Assembly (NCBI GenBank): GCA_035222895.1
Contig: JAVYIG010006814.1
Coordinates: 47,445-111,444 of the forward strand
Direction of reading: 5' to 3'
Source of the DNA: Strongylocentrotus droebachiensis
Taxonomy: Eukaryota; Echinodermata; Echinoidea; Camarodonta; Strongylocentrotidae
DNA: 64,000 nucleotides
This document shows positions 24,303 through 49,291 of the stretch, piece by piece. The translations under genes and the position numbers were made by a program. The stretch's first letter is position 1, and each line of letters begins with the position of its first letter. The notes beneath the pieces were generated by a model. That model did no database searches. It was given only the letters and a program-made list of their open reading frames with translations, and was not told where the DNA came from.

Positions 24303-25006
24303 TGGGCCCAGGCTACTGCTAGTGTTACGGCTTGCTTAATGTTCAGTAATCTCTGCAACACGCCTTAATTTGTATGTGTATTTCCTAATTAGGCAGCATC
24401 TTATTAAAAGCTAAAAGGATATTTGACCCTTTCTGTGCTACATAACATGACAATTCTTCGGAACTACATGACGACATATGGAATGAAGAAGAAAAGATAT
24501 AGAGAGTGAATAAACACAATTTTAAAAAAAAAAGTAAGAGAGAGTAAATAAGTACAATTTAAAAAAAAAGATATCGAGAGTGAGAGAAAATGAGTGTAAT
24601 CAACAGACTGAAATGGCTGAAGTAAGTAGTGTTTACATTGTATCTTTTCCTTAAGTAGTGACCAATATCCATGATCAAAGAATGACAAAATTTGTTGAGA
24701 CCTACATAGGTGTTACAGGAGAGGTCCACCCTGATATCAAAAGTTGGTTTCAATAGAAGCAGAAAAAAAAGATAAACAAATTGGAATTGGTGACAGTTTG
24801 AGCACTATCCAATTGAAAATATGAAAGTTATGAATTTGTTAGTTTTCATCAGTGAAACATTGATTGGCAACATAGACGTATCTTGCAAGAAGCTCTCCAA
24901 ACTTTCATTTTCTTATTGGTGATGATTTGTTTTATACTGGGGTTGTATAAAAAGACAGTTGCAATAATTTTATTTAGGGTGCATGTATGATTGAAAAAAT
25001 TCTTAA

Positions 25007-25257
25007 AGGGATGCGGTAACTTTGTCTTAGATCCTTTAGAAAATCCTTGATTGAGCTCGTGCTGCAGTGATAATTATAAACCTTTAGGTCAGTCGGGAAC
25101 CCCATGACTTTCACAAGCCGATCGCCTGTCTGATTATCAAGATATTTACGATTGAAAATCAAAATCAAATTTTGCGTTTGCCAAACTATCACCGACTTGT
25201 TTCTCTTATTTTTCTGCTTTTATTAAAATCAACTGAATATCAGGGTGGACTTCCCCT
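25007..25257. mobile_element. Chimeric TTAA element
   Basis: The left part, from AGGGATGCGGTAACTTTGTC through GCCGATCGCCTGTCTGATTA, matches the element at 58474-58850. The right part, ending CAGGGTGGACTTCCCC, matches a different family seen at about 24720 and 27835 (GGGGAAGTCCACCCTGATAT). TTAA precedes it at 25003. Confidence 0.65.
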
Positions 25258-26580
25258 TTACATATACAAACAGCTAGTGCGCTTTGTGCTCTCAGCAGAC
25301 AAACTTCCGTTACAATATCATACAATGGGCAAACCTTCATACAAAATAATGTACATGTAAAGAAATGGAGATGAAAGAAAGCATACAGGTTGGGTTGGCC
25401 TGATTTTATAGGGTGCTGACTTTACTGAATAATGATGATGATGATAATGGCAACATTTACATGTACTTTCAATACCGTGTCTACATTCTCACTATAACAA
25501 TCACCTTTTCATAAATCTAAGACATTATATTTGTGTTTTGCTTTGTGGTTAACTGCAATCATCGATGTGAGCTATGGTGATTTACTGTTCGTTTACCAAA
25601 CTCCAAAAGGACAACAAATACACATCCAGCCTCATAAGATTTTTCAAAAATATTTCTTTAAAGCCTTTAAAAGTGTATTGCCTAAAACCCATGGACGTGC
25701 ACTGGAAGAAATAAAAACAAAGGAAAACAGGATGGAGTCACAGACTACCGGTAACATAACAATATCAGATTGCACTCTATATAATACATGTGTAATATGA
25801 CCCCACCCCCCCCCCCCCACTCCCCCCAAGACTATGTCTTTCTGTGGATTACATTTATAAACCATCTTTCATTCAGAATATGTAGAAATATTGTAACCTA
25901 GCATTTCAACTCATTGTGGGGAAATTTTATTCATCCTGGATACTAGATTTTTTTTTTTTTTTAATTGATAAAAATATTAAAAATTGTACAGTTGAACCTG
26001 TCTAAATCGACCGCCCAAGGGAAACAGACGGATTCCTGAAAGTAAAGGTTTCAATGAGAAACCATTTTCATAGGAAACAAAAAATGTGGTCTTTGTAGAC
26101 AGGTAGTCACTAAATCAGGTTTGGCTGTACATGTACCTGCATATGCAAAGACTAAAAATAAAAAGCACCACAAAAGTTCATTTAAAATCTCCAACTGGAA
26201 ATCATAATGGAAAGAAATATCTAGTAGAGTCACAATTTTAAAAAAGAGAAGAACTTGAGAACCTTGGATATACCAACATTCAAAGATCAGACAATTATCT
26301 TTCAGTAGTACTGATCTTTCTAATTCTACTGAATGTAAAAATCAAAAGATAATAGAACTTTACAAATTAATGGAAATTTCACAAAACTTGGGATCAACAA
26401 AGAATATGATAATAAATTTCATATTCAATTCACCGAATCAGATATTTAATAAATTTGCTAAAGAAGGAAAACTCAAAATCAGCTTAAAACCCCTGTTGTT
26501 TGCAATCTAAATGGAGTAAATTTGAAATCCTTCACAATCGCATGCATACACCTACATTACTACAACATGTATATTTGCAA

Positions 26581-26874
26581 TAGACCATTTTCGTAATGTA
26601 ATCAAATTTAATGCATACGTCTTTGTGCCTCAACACGTATGATTCCATTCACCTGTCACAAATAATAGTATCTCAATTGTCAGAATGCATACATTAGTTG
26701 TTCTTGGGTAGGACATACATTATGGCTTGCCCCACCTAACAACATGTAATATAAGCAATTATCATTCTGATTATTGAAATACAATTATTTGTAATGGGTG
26801 AATGGAATCGTTTGTATCAAGGTACTTCACAAAGACGTGTGCATTAAATGTGGATACATTAAGAAAATGGCCTA
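26581..26874. repeat. Fold-back element, copy 2
   Basis: The arms ACCATTTTCGTAATG and AAATTTAATGCATACGTCTTTGTG at the left are inverted at the right. The centre shares CAGAATGC and GATTATTGAAATACAATTATTTGT with the element at 8125-8468. Confidence 0.75.
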
Positions 26875-28855
26875 TTCCATAAAATGAAACAGAACTCCTA
26901 CTTCTCATGTAAAGGGACCTCTACACAGACAATATGAGAACAATGGTGGAAGCATTAAAAAAAAAATCATCATAAACCAATATTATTTATTTATAGTTTG
27001 CATGTGCACAGTCCGCATCTCGTTCAATGCAGACATGCTTTTCACTACGCCAAGAAATATATCAATGCAGCTCATTTACATAATCGTCTATTTTGAGCCA
27101 AAACGGTATTCAGTCGTACGCTTTAATACAGAGTTAACACCCTTCTGGCTTTCCAAAGATGTTATCATGAAATCTTCATCTAAGTATGTACTTTTTGCAA
27201 AGCACGGTAGATTCAGGGCCCGTTTCATAAAACTTGTTATCAGTAACAAATGCTAAAACTTGATGTCACATTAGAGCTCAGTCAATCAGATGCCATAGTT
27301 TCAGTAACTTGTAACACTTATTGGAACTTGTTATTGATATAAATTTTTATGAAGCAGGGCCCTGTCTAAACAGACCGTTTGCTAAATAATCCAAGGTGTA
27401 AAAAGTATAACAACATATATATCGAGTAAAATACATAATACTTCTAAAAATTCAACTAAAAGGGACCCGTACACAATCTCTTTAGAATGGCCGAGAACTT
27501 CAGGACAGATACACGAGGGTACCTAGCTATTGCAAAGTGAGTGGAATATTACGCTTATATCGATCACTCACAGACTTCAGTCAACATCAGTGTCAAAAAT
27601 ACTGTTCATGTGATCTCTCTTAGGATTTGGTGTTGCATCAGTGCGATATGACTCGCAGTGATATTTAAGTATTTTATTGTATTTTCTAATAGAAGAGCTC
27701 TTTTTAAACTTACTTTATTTTGGGACTTTCCAAAGCTAAATTGCTCACCGCTCCTTTGTATTTTCTCACTACCGGTAGTCAACATATAGAGCTTTTCAAT
27801 ATGCAGCAGGCAGCTTGGTCATGATACTTAAAGGGGAAGTCCACCCTGATATTAAGTTATAATTAAAGCAGAAAAATGAGGAAAAAAAATTAGTGAAAGT
27901 TTGAGCAATCTCTCACCCCCACCCCCTACCCTGATTAACCCTAACAAGGCCAGAATCCACCTCCCCTCGCCGCGTTCCATTCAAGGATATATTTTGTGTG
28001 TGTGTCGTAAGCATTCATAACTATTGCCAAGAGCCTTACGCATGTTTTGATACCAAATTTATACAATTTTGACCAAAGTGTATTCCCCATATTGTACACA
28101 ATGCAGAATTTCCACTTCACAGATATGTGAATATTCAATTAATGATAATTGAAATACAATTTGAGATATAGATATGAAACTTCATGGACTTATTCTTTAT
28201 GAGATACTATTATCAGAACTTTTTGTAATTCCATGGCCAAGATTTCAAGAGAGGGGGAGGGGGGGGGGTGGAATCCATTCCCCCTTCCCCCAAACTTGGC
28301 TGAGAGAGCACCAAACTAAGTTGACCTTTTTATAGTTAATACAGGTAAGGCAGGAATCATCATCTGGTTTAATACCAAAGATGACACTTTATACAAAGCC
28401 TAGGGCATACAAACATGATTCCCTTACATACATGAATTCAAAAATTAACAGAAACCAAGTTAATTATAAGTGCAATTATGTCTAAACACCTCCTTGAACT
28501 TTTGCTTTACATGATCAAATATTAATTATGCCAACATTTGCACTTAAAAATTAGCGCAAACAGTCCAACGCTGGACTTCACATCTGTCCTCCATTCACTG
28601 TATGGTGTTCCTGGGGGAGTTTCACAAAACCTTTTATCAATGACAAATGACAAAAATCAGTGACAAATCTGCTGATGGCCAATCAAAAGCAAGGATTTCA
28701 GTAGCTTATAACAAAAACTGTCATTTGTCACTGATGACAAGTTTTGTGAAACGCCCTCCTGAAGAGCATAGTCCACTTGGTGACATAGTTGATTGAGGTA
28801 CCAGCATTCAAAGGGACGTATGGGCAAGCTTTAAAGGGATCAGTCAAAGTCGTCA

Positions 28856-42164
<13,309 letters not shown>

Positions 42165-43011
42165 GAGTCTTTGAAAATTCACAAACTTGAAGAAATTCAG
42201 AGATCTGTTACAGTTTTTTATAGATGTCTTCTAATCACTATCATCAGTTTTTTCTGTTGGGTGCATACAGTACACACAAGTTGCACACGTTGCATACAAG
42301 CACTTCCGCTATATTCATAACATAGTCTATAATCTATACCTTTATAAAAAAAAATCTTACAAAATAATATTTCAAATGTAAAATCACGCCTATAATTTAT
42401 TGGATAAGATCCAATCTTTTCATTTTATTAAAAAATTGTAAAGTTGTTACAAAATAGTCTTGAATTGTTATAATTAATTTTCATTTGACTTTTCAAAATA
42501 TGAAAGAGGTTTATAAAAATAGACTAATCTATGAAGTCATTTCCTCTTGTCTGTTACGTTGGTCTTCAACTAAACCCCGGCTTTCTTAGAATAAAAAATG
42601 ATGTAGGCCTACAACAGTGAAGTAATTCGCCCCTCCCCCATTATGTCCATGTAATAATAAAACAGTTTTATTTTTGCATAATATAATAAATAAATCATTA
42701 CCAGGCATGTGGCTGGTTGGCTGTGCCTTTATGTGGGAAGCAGGGCGTATTTCAGCTGAGATCCGTTCCCTCCCCACAAAAAATAAAATTTGTTTTGCCG
42801 TCATTGTAGAAGGTAATTATTATTATATTATCATTTGGTCCTTCTAGAAAGAGATAGGTAGAGGTTGTGTTCTACTATTAATCTTCGAATTAATACGAGC
42901 ATAGAGCCTAAGATAGCTGTGGGCGGCACAGACTCTCCGAGTTCGCGTTTGTCATTTTTTTGCCTCAATTTCACGTCCTTTTGTTTAAGATGTTAATCGA
43001 CATTGCAAGTA
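42165..43011. other. Upstream region of SLC30A7
   Basis: This is the presumed promoter and 5' UTR side of SLC30A7. No TATA-like element at a convincing distance, GC-rich island or extra coding exon is apparent. Confidence 0.45.
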
Positions 43012-43019
43012 ATTATGCC

Positions 43020-44360
43020 CAGGGGCGGATATATAGAGGGGGGGGGGGGTCGGCGGTTTAACCCCCCCCCCCTTGGGCGGTCAAGTGGGAAAAAAAAGGA
43101 AAAAAGGAGAGAAAAAAAGAAGACCCCCAAATAAAATTCAAACGAGGTTTATTTCTAATTCGAATTTCCGGGTTTTTTCTCTCATTTTTGCCGATTATTC
43201 CAGAGGTGGCACTCCCGGTGGGGGAGAGGGCACTGTGCTACCCACTTTTTCAGGTACCCACAAAAATCCCCCTTTTACATAGGACAAGTGCCCCTTTTAT
43301 TTTCTAATAACTGTCCTTTTCTTCTCTCTTCTTTTCATCTCTGGTGAGCCTTCGTTTTTTTCCAGATGCTAGAAATTCCCCTTTTAAACACTGATAATTT
43401 AGCCCTTTTTTATTTTGACTCGTACCCCTTTTCCTTTTTAATAAGTGTACTTTCCCCTTCTTAATAAGAATCCTCTTTACTTTCTCTTAAATGCCACTTT
43501 TCACCTCTGATAAGTTCCCCTTTTATTTTGACACGTGCCCCTTTTGCTTTCTACTAAGTACCATATTTCCTTCGGATAAGTAGGCCTACCCATTTTCCTT
43601 TTTTTTGTATGAGCCCCCCCCTTTCAAAATGCCCCTTTTAACATCTGATAAATGCCCCTACCAAAATCTGATAGGTGCCCTTCTCCTTCAAAAGATTCCC
43701 TATTTCCATTCTCACAAGTGCCTCTTTTAATTTCTGTTGAGTGTCCCTTTTCAGGTGCAAGAAGTGTTGTTTTCACTTCTGAAGGCTCTGATAATTGCCC
43801 TTTTACTTTGACACGAGCACCTTTTCTTTTCTAATAACTGTCCTTTTCCATTTTTGATAAGTGCCAACTTTCCTTTCTCCATACCATGCACCCCTAATCC
43901 AAGGCGACTTAGAGCCCCTTTTCCTTGAATTTTCCCTAGAGCTCGCATGCTATTATATTATTTAAAAAAGAACTGTACACTCTTTCTTCATTAGATTGTG
44001 GCTAAAACTTACTCATCCGGGTTTGGGGGATCTTCTTTATGAGATGTAATTTTTTGCACTGGGACCTCACAAGTTTTTATTTTTTTCGCTCGCTCGAAAA
44101 TTAATAATCAGACCATCACGCCTAACTGCAAAGTATGTTGCTCTATTAAGCAGTATCTTGTACCAAGGAAAGAAAGAAACAAATATTGATATAATCCCTG
44201 ATAGTGTAATCGCAATCAGGACGATGTAGGGATATATACAAATGTAAACAAAATGTAAGTTTTGATGTTTCCCTTTGTAGGTTCCTCTTTTTTTCTTCTA
44301 GAAAGTACCTTTTTTGTTTGTGCCCCCTCCCTATTTTGGAAGACGCTCTGCCGCCCCTGC
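43020..44360. mobile_element. 1.34 kb hAT-like element filled with CCCCTTTT repeats
   Basis: The ends are CAGGGGCGG and CCGCCCCTG. The flanks ATTATGCC (43012-43019) and ATTATGCT (44361-44368) match at seven of eight positions, fitting the 8-bp duplication of hAT transposons. The interior (43240-43930) is an imperfect minisatellite of units like TGATAAGTGCCCCTTTTNN. No transposase is visible. Confidence 0.72.
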
Positions 44361-44504
44361 ATTATGCTACTTGGTGGTGCTAAGGATTAAGTTCTGACCC
44401 ACACAAAGTTTTTGCTCATTACGCCACTACCCCCTATAGTAATACCCAATATATCTGGGGTCTGAATTGGCCTGTTCAGATTTTATACCAATCAATGAAT
44501 AAAT

Positions 44505-44645
44505 GAATAATTGAATAAATAAATAAATAAATGAATGAATAACTAACTAAATAAATGAATGAATGAATAAATAAACACATGATTTAGTAATTAGATCAAT
44601 TAATAAATAAATAAATGAATAAATAGATGAATAGATAAATAAACA
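44505..44645. repeat. AAAT/AATG microsatellite
   Basis: Tandem AATA and AATG tetramers in two adjacent patches. Confidence 0.9.
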
Positions 44646-44799
44646 AAACCTGACATTATACAGACATGGGAGTCTATGCATCCTGCATCTCAATGAGTAA
44701 ACAAATATCTACGGCTAATTTGGGGACATTTCTTTGAGAAATGAGTGGCTATATCTCGCTCATACACGAAATATCCCCAGGTCAAATACATCGCTCCGT

Positions 44800-45380
44800 G
44801 CTGGGGGAGGGGTGGCGGAGGGGCACAGTGCCCCCCCCACTTTGCAAGAACTTTAAAAGTGCTCTTTTTTACATAGGAAAAGTGCCCCTTTTATATCAGG
44901 TAAGTGCCTCTTTTCTCTTTCTATAATGTTACCCGTCCCACATTTTTACAAATGCCTCTTACCACCTCTGATAATTGCCCCCGTTGTTCAAATCTAAGAG
45001 GTGCCCCTTTTACTATGATAAGTGCCCTTTGGAGTATCCCTTCCTCGTCTAATAAGTACCCCCTTTCACCTCTGACAAGTATTCATTTTAGCATGACACA
45101 TGCCCCATTTTTTTTTTAAAGTGCCCCTTGCCCTGTTCATAATTGCCTCTTTTCACCTCTGAAAATGCCCCATTAAAATTTGATAGGAACCGAATACTAG
45201 AATTTGCATTCAACATTTGATTTTGAAGCACAAAATCGAAAAGACAAGGCAAGACAATTAAGAAAGGGAAAGGGAACATGAGAAGGAAATAGACATACTC
45301 CCCTGAATTAATGATTTTGTCAATTTGTATTTCATTCACGGCGAGTGAAACTGCCCCTGATGCCATGTTGGCTACGCCAC
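44800..45380. repeat. Second CCCCTTTT minisatellite block
   Basis: The same kind of irregular GTGCCCCTTTT/TCTGATAAGT units as in 43240-43930. The ends GGGGGAGGGGTGGCGGAGGG and CTGCCCCTGATGCCATG hint at a second, degraded copy of the same element. Boundaries are uncertain. Confidence 0.55.
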
Positions 45381-45914
45381 TAGCACAATTAAGCTTGTGT
45401 TGTTAGGCAAGCTCCATCCCTACCCCAGCACCCCCTTTTAGTTCAAATTTTATAAAAACTAATTCAAGTGTGTGTCCAGAAAGAAATAAAAAAGAAAAGA
45501 AAATTATGAATCCATGATTGTATTCTGCTTGTATTTACGTTATTTTAGAACTAGACCTTTGTGTAAAATGTTGCTTAATAACATTAAAAAGATCAATTAA
45601 TAATTAGATTAAAAAAGAAAGAAAAAAGAACCCGAGTTGAGCTCCACAAAATCAAAACAAAGAGCTTCGAATCAAAAGAGTACTAGCGCCATCTAGTGAC
45701 AAGGGTTTCTCATTGGTGGACGTGCTTATCGGCTTATCGGACGCTCGCTAGCGATAACGCTTTAGGCCAAGAGCATTAGGTCAAAATAGGCTTAAACCTG
45801 GACATTTTTGGTAACAAGCTGATTTTTTCAGGATAGCTCCAGGAATATGTCTAGAATAACATACTAAAAGTCCTCGTATATCCTCCTTGAGCGTTTTCCG
45901 TAATCCAAGATGGC

Positions 45915-46320
45915 GTCCAAAATGGCCGCCATTTCCTGAATTTCTTATAGCTTTGCAACTAGATAACCCAAATACAAAATGTAAATGTCTAAATATATGT
46001 TTTTTAGCATAAGGAACTCATTAAAATACATGTTGATAAATTTTGAAACACACAAGTAGCTATAAACCACTTTAGCCCATCCCAAAATCCAAAATGGCGC
46101 CCAAAATTGCCGCCATTTCTTGTATTTCTTATAATTGTGCAACTAGATAACCCAAATAACAAATTTAAATGTCTAAATATATGTTTTCAGCATAAGGAAC
46201 TCAACCAAATACTTATTAATACATCTTTTAACACACAAGTAGCAGTAAAACTACTTGAGCCCTTTCCAAAATCCAAAATGGCACCCCAAATAGCCACCAT
46301 TTCCAATTTTATCTCATTGT
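45915..46320. repeat. Sub-repeats in the left terminal inverted repeat
   Basis: Three units start near 45919, 46100 and 46288. Each pairs a GCCGCCATTT-like core with AACTAGATAACCCAAATA and a TTAGCATAAGGAACTCA segment. Adjacent AAAATGGC and GCCATTT inverts can form local hairpins. The right end (49783-50180) has the mirror arrangement. Confidence 0.8.
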
Positions 46321-46325
46321 ATTAA

Positions 46326-46692
46326 AGGTAAAGACCAGTATTGGTAACGCCCCAATTTCAAAAAATGAAATGGAAGCTCTCATTACCAATCATGTGAAAG
46401 AATATGTTTTGACTAATACATGATGATAAAAAATTTGCCTGGAAACCGCCTACTAATTCATATATTTGGTAAATTTATTTCTCTCATGGTCCTGTGAGAG
46501 AGATAGGGTAGTCCCATATACATCTTTCTGTGTATAGTGCTTGTAACTTTACGAAGAATGGGCCAAATTTCTTATCATTTTGATGATTCCAGAACCTTGC
46601 AGATGCTAGATGCTAGATGATCAACCTTTTCTGATCGATTCCACAACGTTTCTTTCACAATTCAATCGCATGACCATAACTGGTCTTTACCT
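46326..46692. mobile_element. 367-bp TTAA-flanked MITE, copy 2, nested
   Basis: Inverted near-identical copy of 547-913, with the same 367 bp length. TTAA flanks it at 46322-46325 and 46693-46696. The undisturbed right arm of the host element reads GTACTAAAGTAG (as reverse complement) where the left has GTATTAA, element, TTAAAGTAG, so the empty site is visible. Confidence 0.9.
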
Positions 46693-47154
46693 TTAAAGTA
46701 GATACGTTTATGAATACAATCAAATGTCTATACTAGAAAAGCACCATTGTAATACATATCAGTACACATAAACCTTTCATTAAATAATTAAATACTTCTT
46801 ATACATAAAGTATACACACCCACCCACCCACACACACACATGCACATATATGGCTGCTTCCATCAGACTGACAGTGTGCAACCGTGAAGAGTACTCAACG
46901 TGAGATGGAACAGAAAATGGAGACACATTTATACCAATTAATGTCGCAAAGGCAAAAGTCACAAGGTTTCAAACAGGAAATGGACCTCAATAGCACATGC
47001 CATGTCATCTCTGCTAGTAGACCAGCATTTCTGTCGCCAATATTGTTGGAATAGCTGCGTATAAACACCGGAAGTGTGGCTCATCACGTGAATAGATAGA
47101 CATCTTGAGCTGAGCAACATGAGCTTTGTCCTTCATGGAGTGGTTTCATGAAAG

Positions 47155-47683
47155 TGGCCATGCAGAGTGACCAGTACGAGAATTGAAACTCTGCCCTTCA
47201 TAAAATTAGACCCCTCCAATCCGAGTACCATCTACAGGGCACTATACTTTGCACAGTCACAATGTGAAAAACATAACTTAAGAATATGTGCAGTAAAATT
47301 TGACCAGCCCTCGTGCATCAAGGCAGCAGAGATTGTAGCTTCTTCTCAAGACCTAGGAAAAGTAATCGTCCGTTTTGGTGGATTTCACCTCCTCATGTCA
47401 TATTTTGGCAGCATATAGTCCATGTCATGGGCGGAAGTATGCTTGCAGAGCTATGGGAGACAGTGTACGCCAAAGGGTCTGTCATACATATGCAATCTGG
47501 TCATGCATTTCCCCTTCTCTTCGTGCTCACATTCTTACTTCAGCTGCCCTCATTGGCGTGTTGAGGGGTAAACCTGGCGTCTTAGACAGCATAGATAAGG
47601 ACAACTTTACGAATCTGTATGGTGCACTCCTCAACCAGGACAAGAAGGTGACTGCTGTACCTGAGAAGAGTGTGTCAAAGTAA
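47155..47683 (+). pseudogene. Transposon ORF remnant, block 1
   Basis: One frame reads KLDPSNPSTIYRALYFAQSQ and reaches FGGFHLLMSYFGSI before a TAG (47417). Another frame continues with VYAKGSVIHMQSGHAF, and a third with RALRAH-ILTSAALIGVL. I recall similar multi-copy proteins of unknown function from coral, lancelet and echinoderm genomes (FHLLMSYLGSIG, HMMSGHA motifs). At least two frameshifts and one stop show decay. Confidence 0.7.
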
Positions 47684-47712
47684 CAGTTAAAGTCAGATCA
47701 TTTCACAACTCA

Positions 47713-48345
47713 TTGACCAGGCAGCAGAACACAGTAGGACAGGGAAACTTTTGTTGCAGTATATCCGACATGTATGTGTCTCTTCTGCAATGTTTGATTC
47801 CAGCTGAATGGACAGGGGACTGGAAGCTCCATCTCAGCCGTGTGAGGGAAATGATACAACATTTCCATGCTGCAGGACATCTTCCCAAGTTCAAATCTGC
47901 CAGGTTGTTTTTACAACAGATGGAAGCTCTAGAGCAAACCATGCCAGGAAATGAATATACACAATTCGCAGAAAAGGGATACATTCTGGGGTGGAAACTT
48001 CTCTGATCAGACCATTGAAAGGTTCCTGATGCGGCAGCTAAAAACATCTAGAGAAATGACTCGTGGATGTAGAATCACAGACAGTACATTGGCTAAGTGG
48101 GTTCATGCACTTCCTCACTGTGTTCCTACCTGTGATGAACTGAAACAGTTCACCGGAGTACACACTGGTACATCAGAGCAGCATAAAGACATACAGCAAA
48201 GTACCAGGTCAAGAGACAATAAAGAAAGATGTATCTTTGTTGGATGGCTGCAGGCACATCACCATTTGCTGGATACGAAACTAATTGCCTGGTCTCCTTG
48301 TCAACTGGCATCGTCGCTGTCTCATCTGTTAATTGTGATTAACCT
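47713..48345 (+). pseudogene. Transposon ORF remnant, block 2
   Basis: Same coding direction. Visible pieces include WKLHLSRVREMIQHFHAAGH, LPKFKSARLFLQQMEALEQ, then LSDQTIERFLMRQLKTSREM-TRGCRITDS, and FTGVHTGTSEQHKD. These correspond to the region that in intact relatives precedes the nuclease-like part. Stops and frame changes occur near 47810 and 47990. Confidence 0.65.
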
Positions 48346-48539
48346 GTACAAATAGGCCTAGTAGCGGCATCCGAAACGAATGCATGGTAGGCAGTTTACA
48401 GATATATCAAGCTACGTACATCGTAAGGACAAGGTGAAGACCATTGGTGCCAAGAGTAAGAGAGTGAAAATCAGGGGACAAAGCACATAAGTCAACTCAA
48501 CGCTATACTGTTCAACAGACTCACATGTGTCCTGAATAA

Positions 48540-49291
48540 CAACACTGAGATGGAATCGTTCTTTGCTTATGAACTTATTCCCAGGCACTTTCCGTTTCAA
48601 AGGTGGGGTGATGCGGAAGCCAACAAAGAGTTCTCTGGGTCTCCTGCTGAAATCGTTCTCCAAGCAATCCAACCTGCCAGAAATGGTCTCTTTGTTTAAG
48701 ATGGTGGTCGCCTACTCATTTGACGGTGGTGTTCGATGGATATGGAAGTGCAACTTCGACAAAGGTAGCTGAGCAGAGACGAATAGCCAAAAGATGTACC
48801 TCTTTATTTGATGATAATATATTATATGCCAACAAGCACAACCCAAAACAGCTTTCCTTGCCAACAGCAACAATAAGATGAGACTTATACAAACTCTACG
48901 TGACAAAGTACGTATCAAGCAGGCAGAAGCGGATGCCACTACCCTGATTGTCTCTACAGCACAAGCAGTAACAGAGTCAGAACAGGTGCCCGTTGTTGCC
49001 GTTGGTAAGGACACAGCCTTACTGGTCATGCTAGTTGCTCTGGCCACCACTTCCACAGATATGCACATGTTATGCCGCAGTAATCCTGTCACGGTCTTCA
49101 ACATTCATGAAATTCAGCATGCCATAGGGGACACTAGAAATTGCCTGATGTTTTTTTATGCTGTGACAGGGTGTGATACGTTCTCTGCAATCTACCGTCA
49201 GGGCAGTCGTAAAACTTTCAATATGGTCCACAAGAAACTTGACTATGACTTGCTTGATACATTCGCAGTGGAAGCACCCATGACGAGGTAA
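48540..49291 (+). pseudogene. Transposon ORF remnant, block 3 (C-terminal, DTDLLV-like)
   Basis: After a damaged stretch (48540-48770) a 137-codon frame (48878-49291) reads AEADATTLIVSTAQAV, VPVVAVGKDTALLVMLVALA, MHMLCRSNPVTVFNI and MFFYAVTGCDTFSAIYRQG. The pattern HxEADT/AEADA, VVGxDTDLLVLL, LHAxTGCDT recurs in large transposon-like families of marine animals and has the acidic spacing of a PIN/FEN-type nuclease. That functional reading is inference. The second Asp of DTD is Ala here. Confidence 0.7.

Larger units (their letters stand above)
22406..28855. other. Intergenic region between the DPH5 and SLC30A7 3' ends
   Basis: No coding exon was found. It contains small dispersed repeats: the AAACTTGTCATCAGTGACAA type (about 24170-24300, 27220-27360, 28612-28762), the TTAA chimera at 25007, the CCTGTCTA/CCGCCCAAGGGAAAC repeat at 25988-26130 (related copy 31580-31740), and the fold-back at 26581. 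The rest is AT-rich and unique-looking. Confidence 0.5.

Noticed and set aside
25531..25800. 89-codon plus-strand ORF
   Set aside because: Composition and lack of motifs fit a chance frame in AT-rich DNA. It was the most gene-like of the unclaimed frames, but I could not support it.
47155..49291. Intact host gene in the 47-49 kb region
   Set aside because: Frames are broken by several stops and shifts, and the block lies between transposon inverted repeats.
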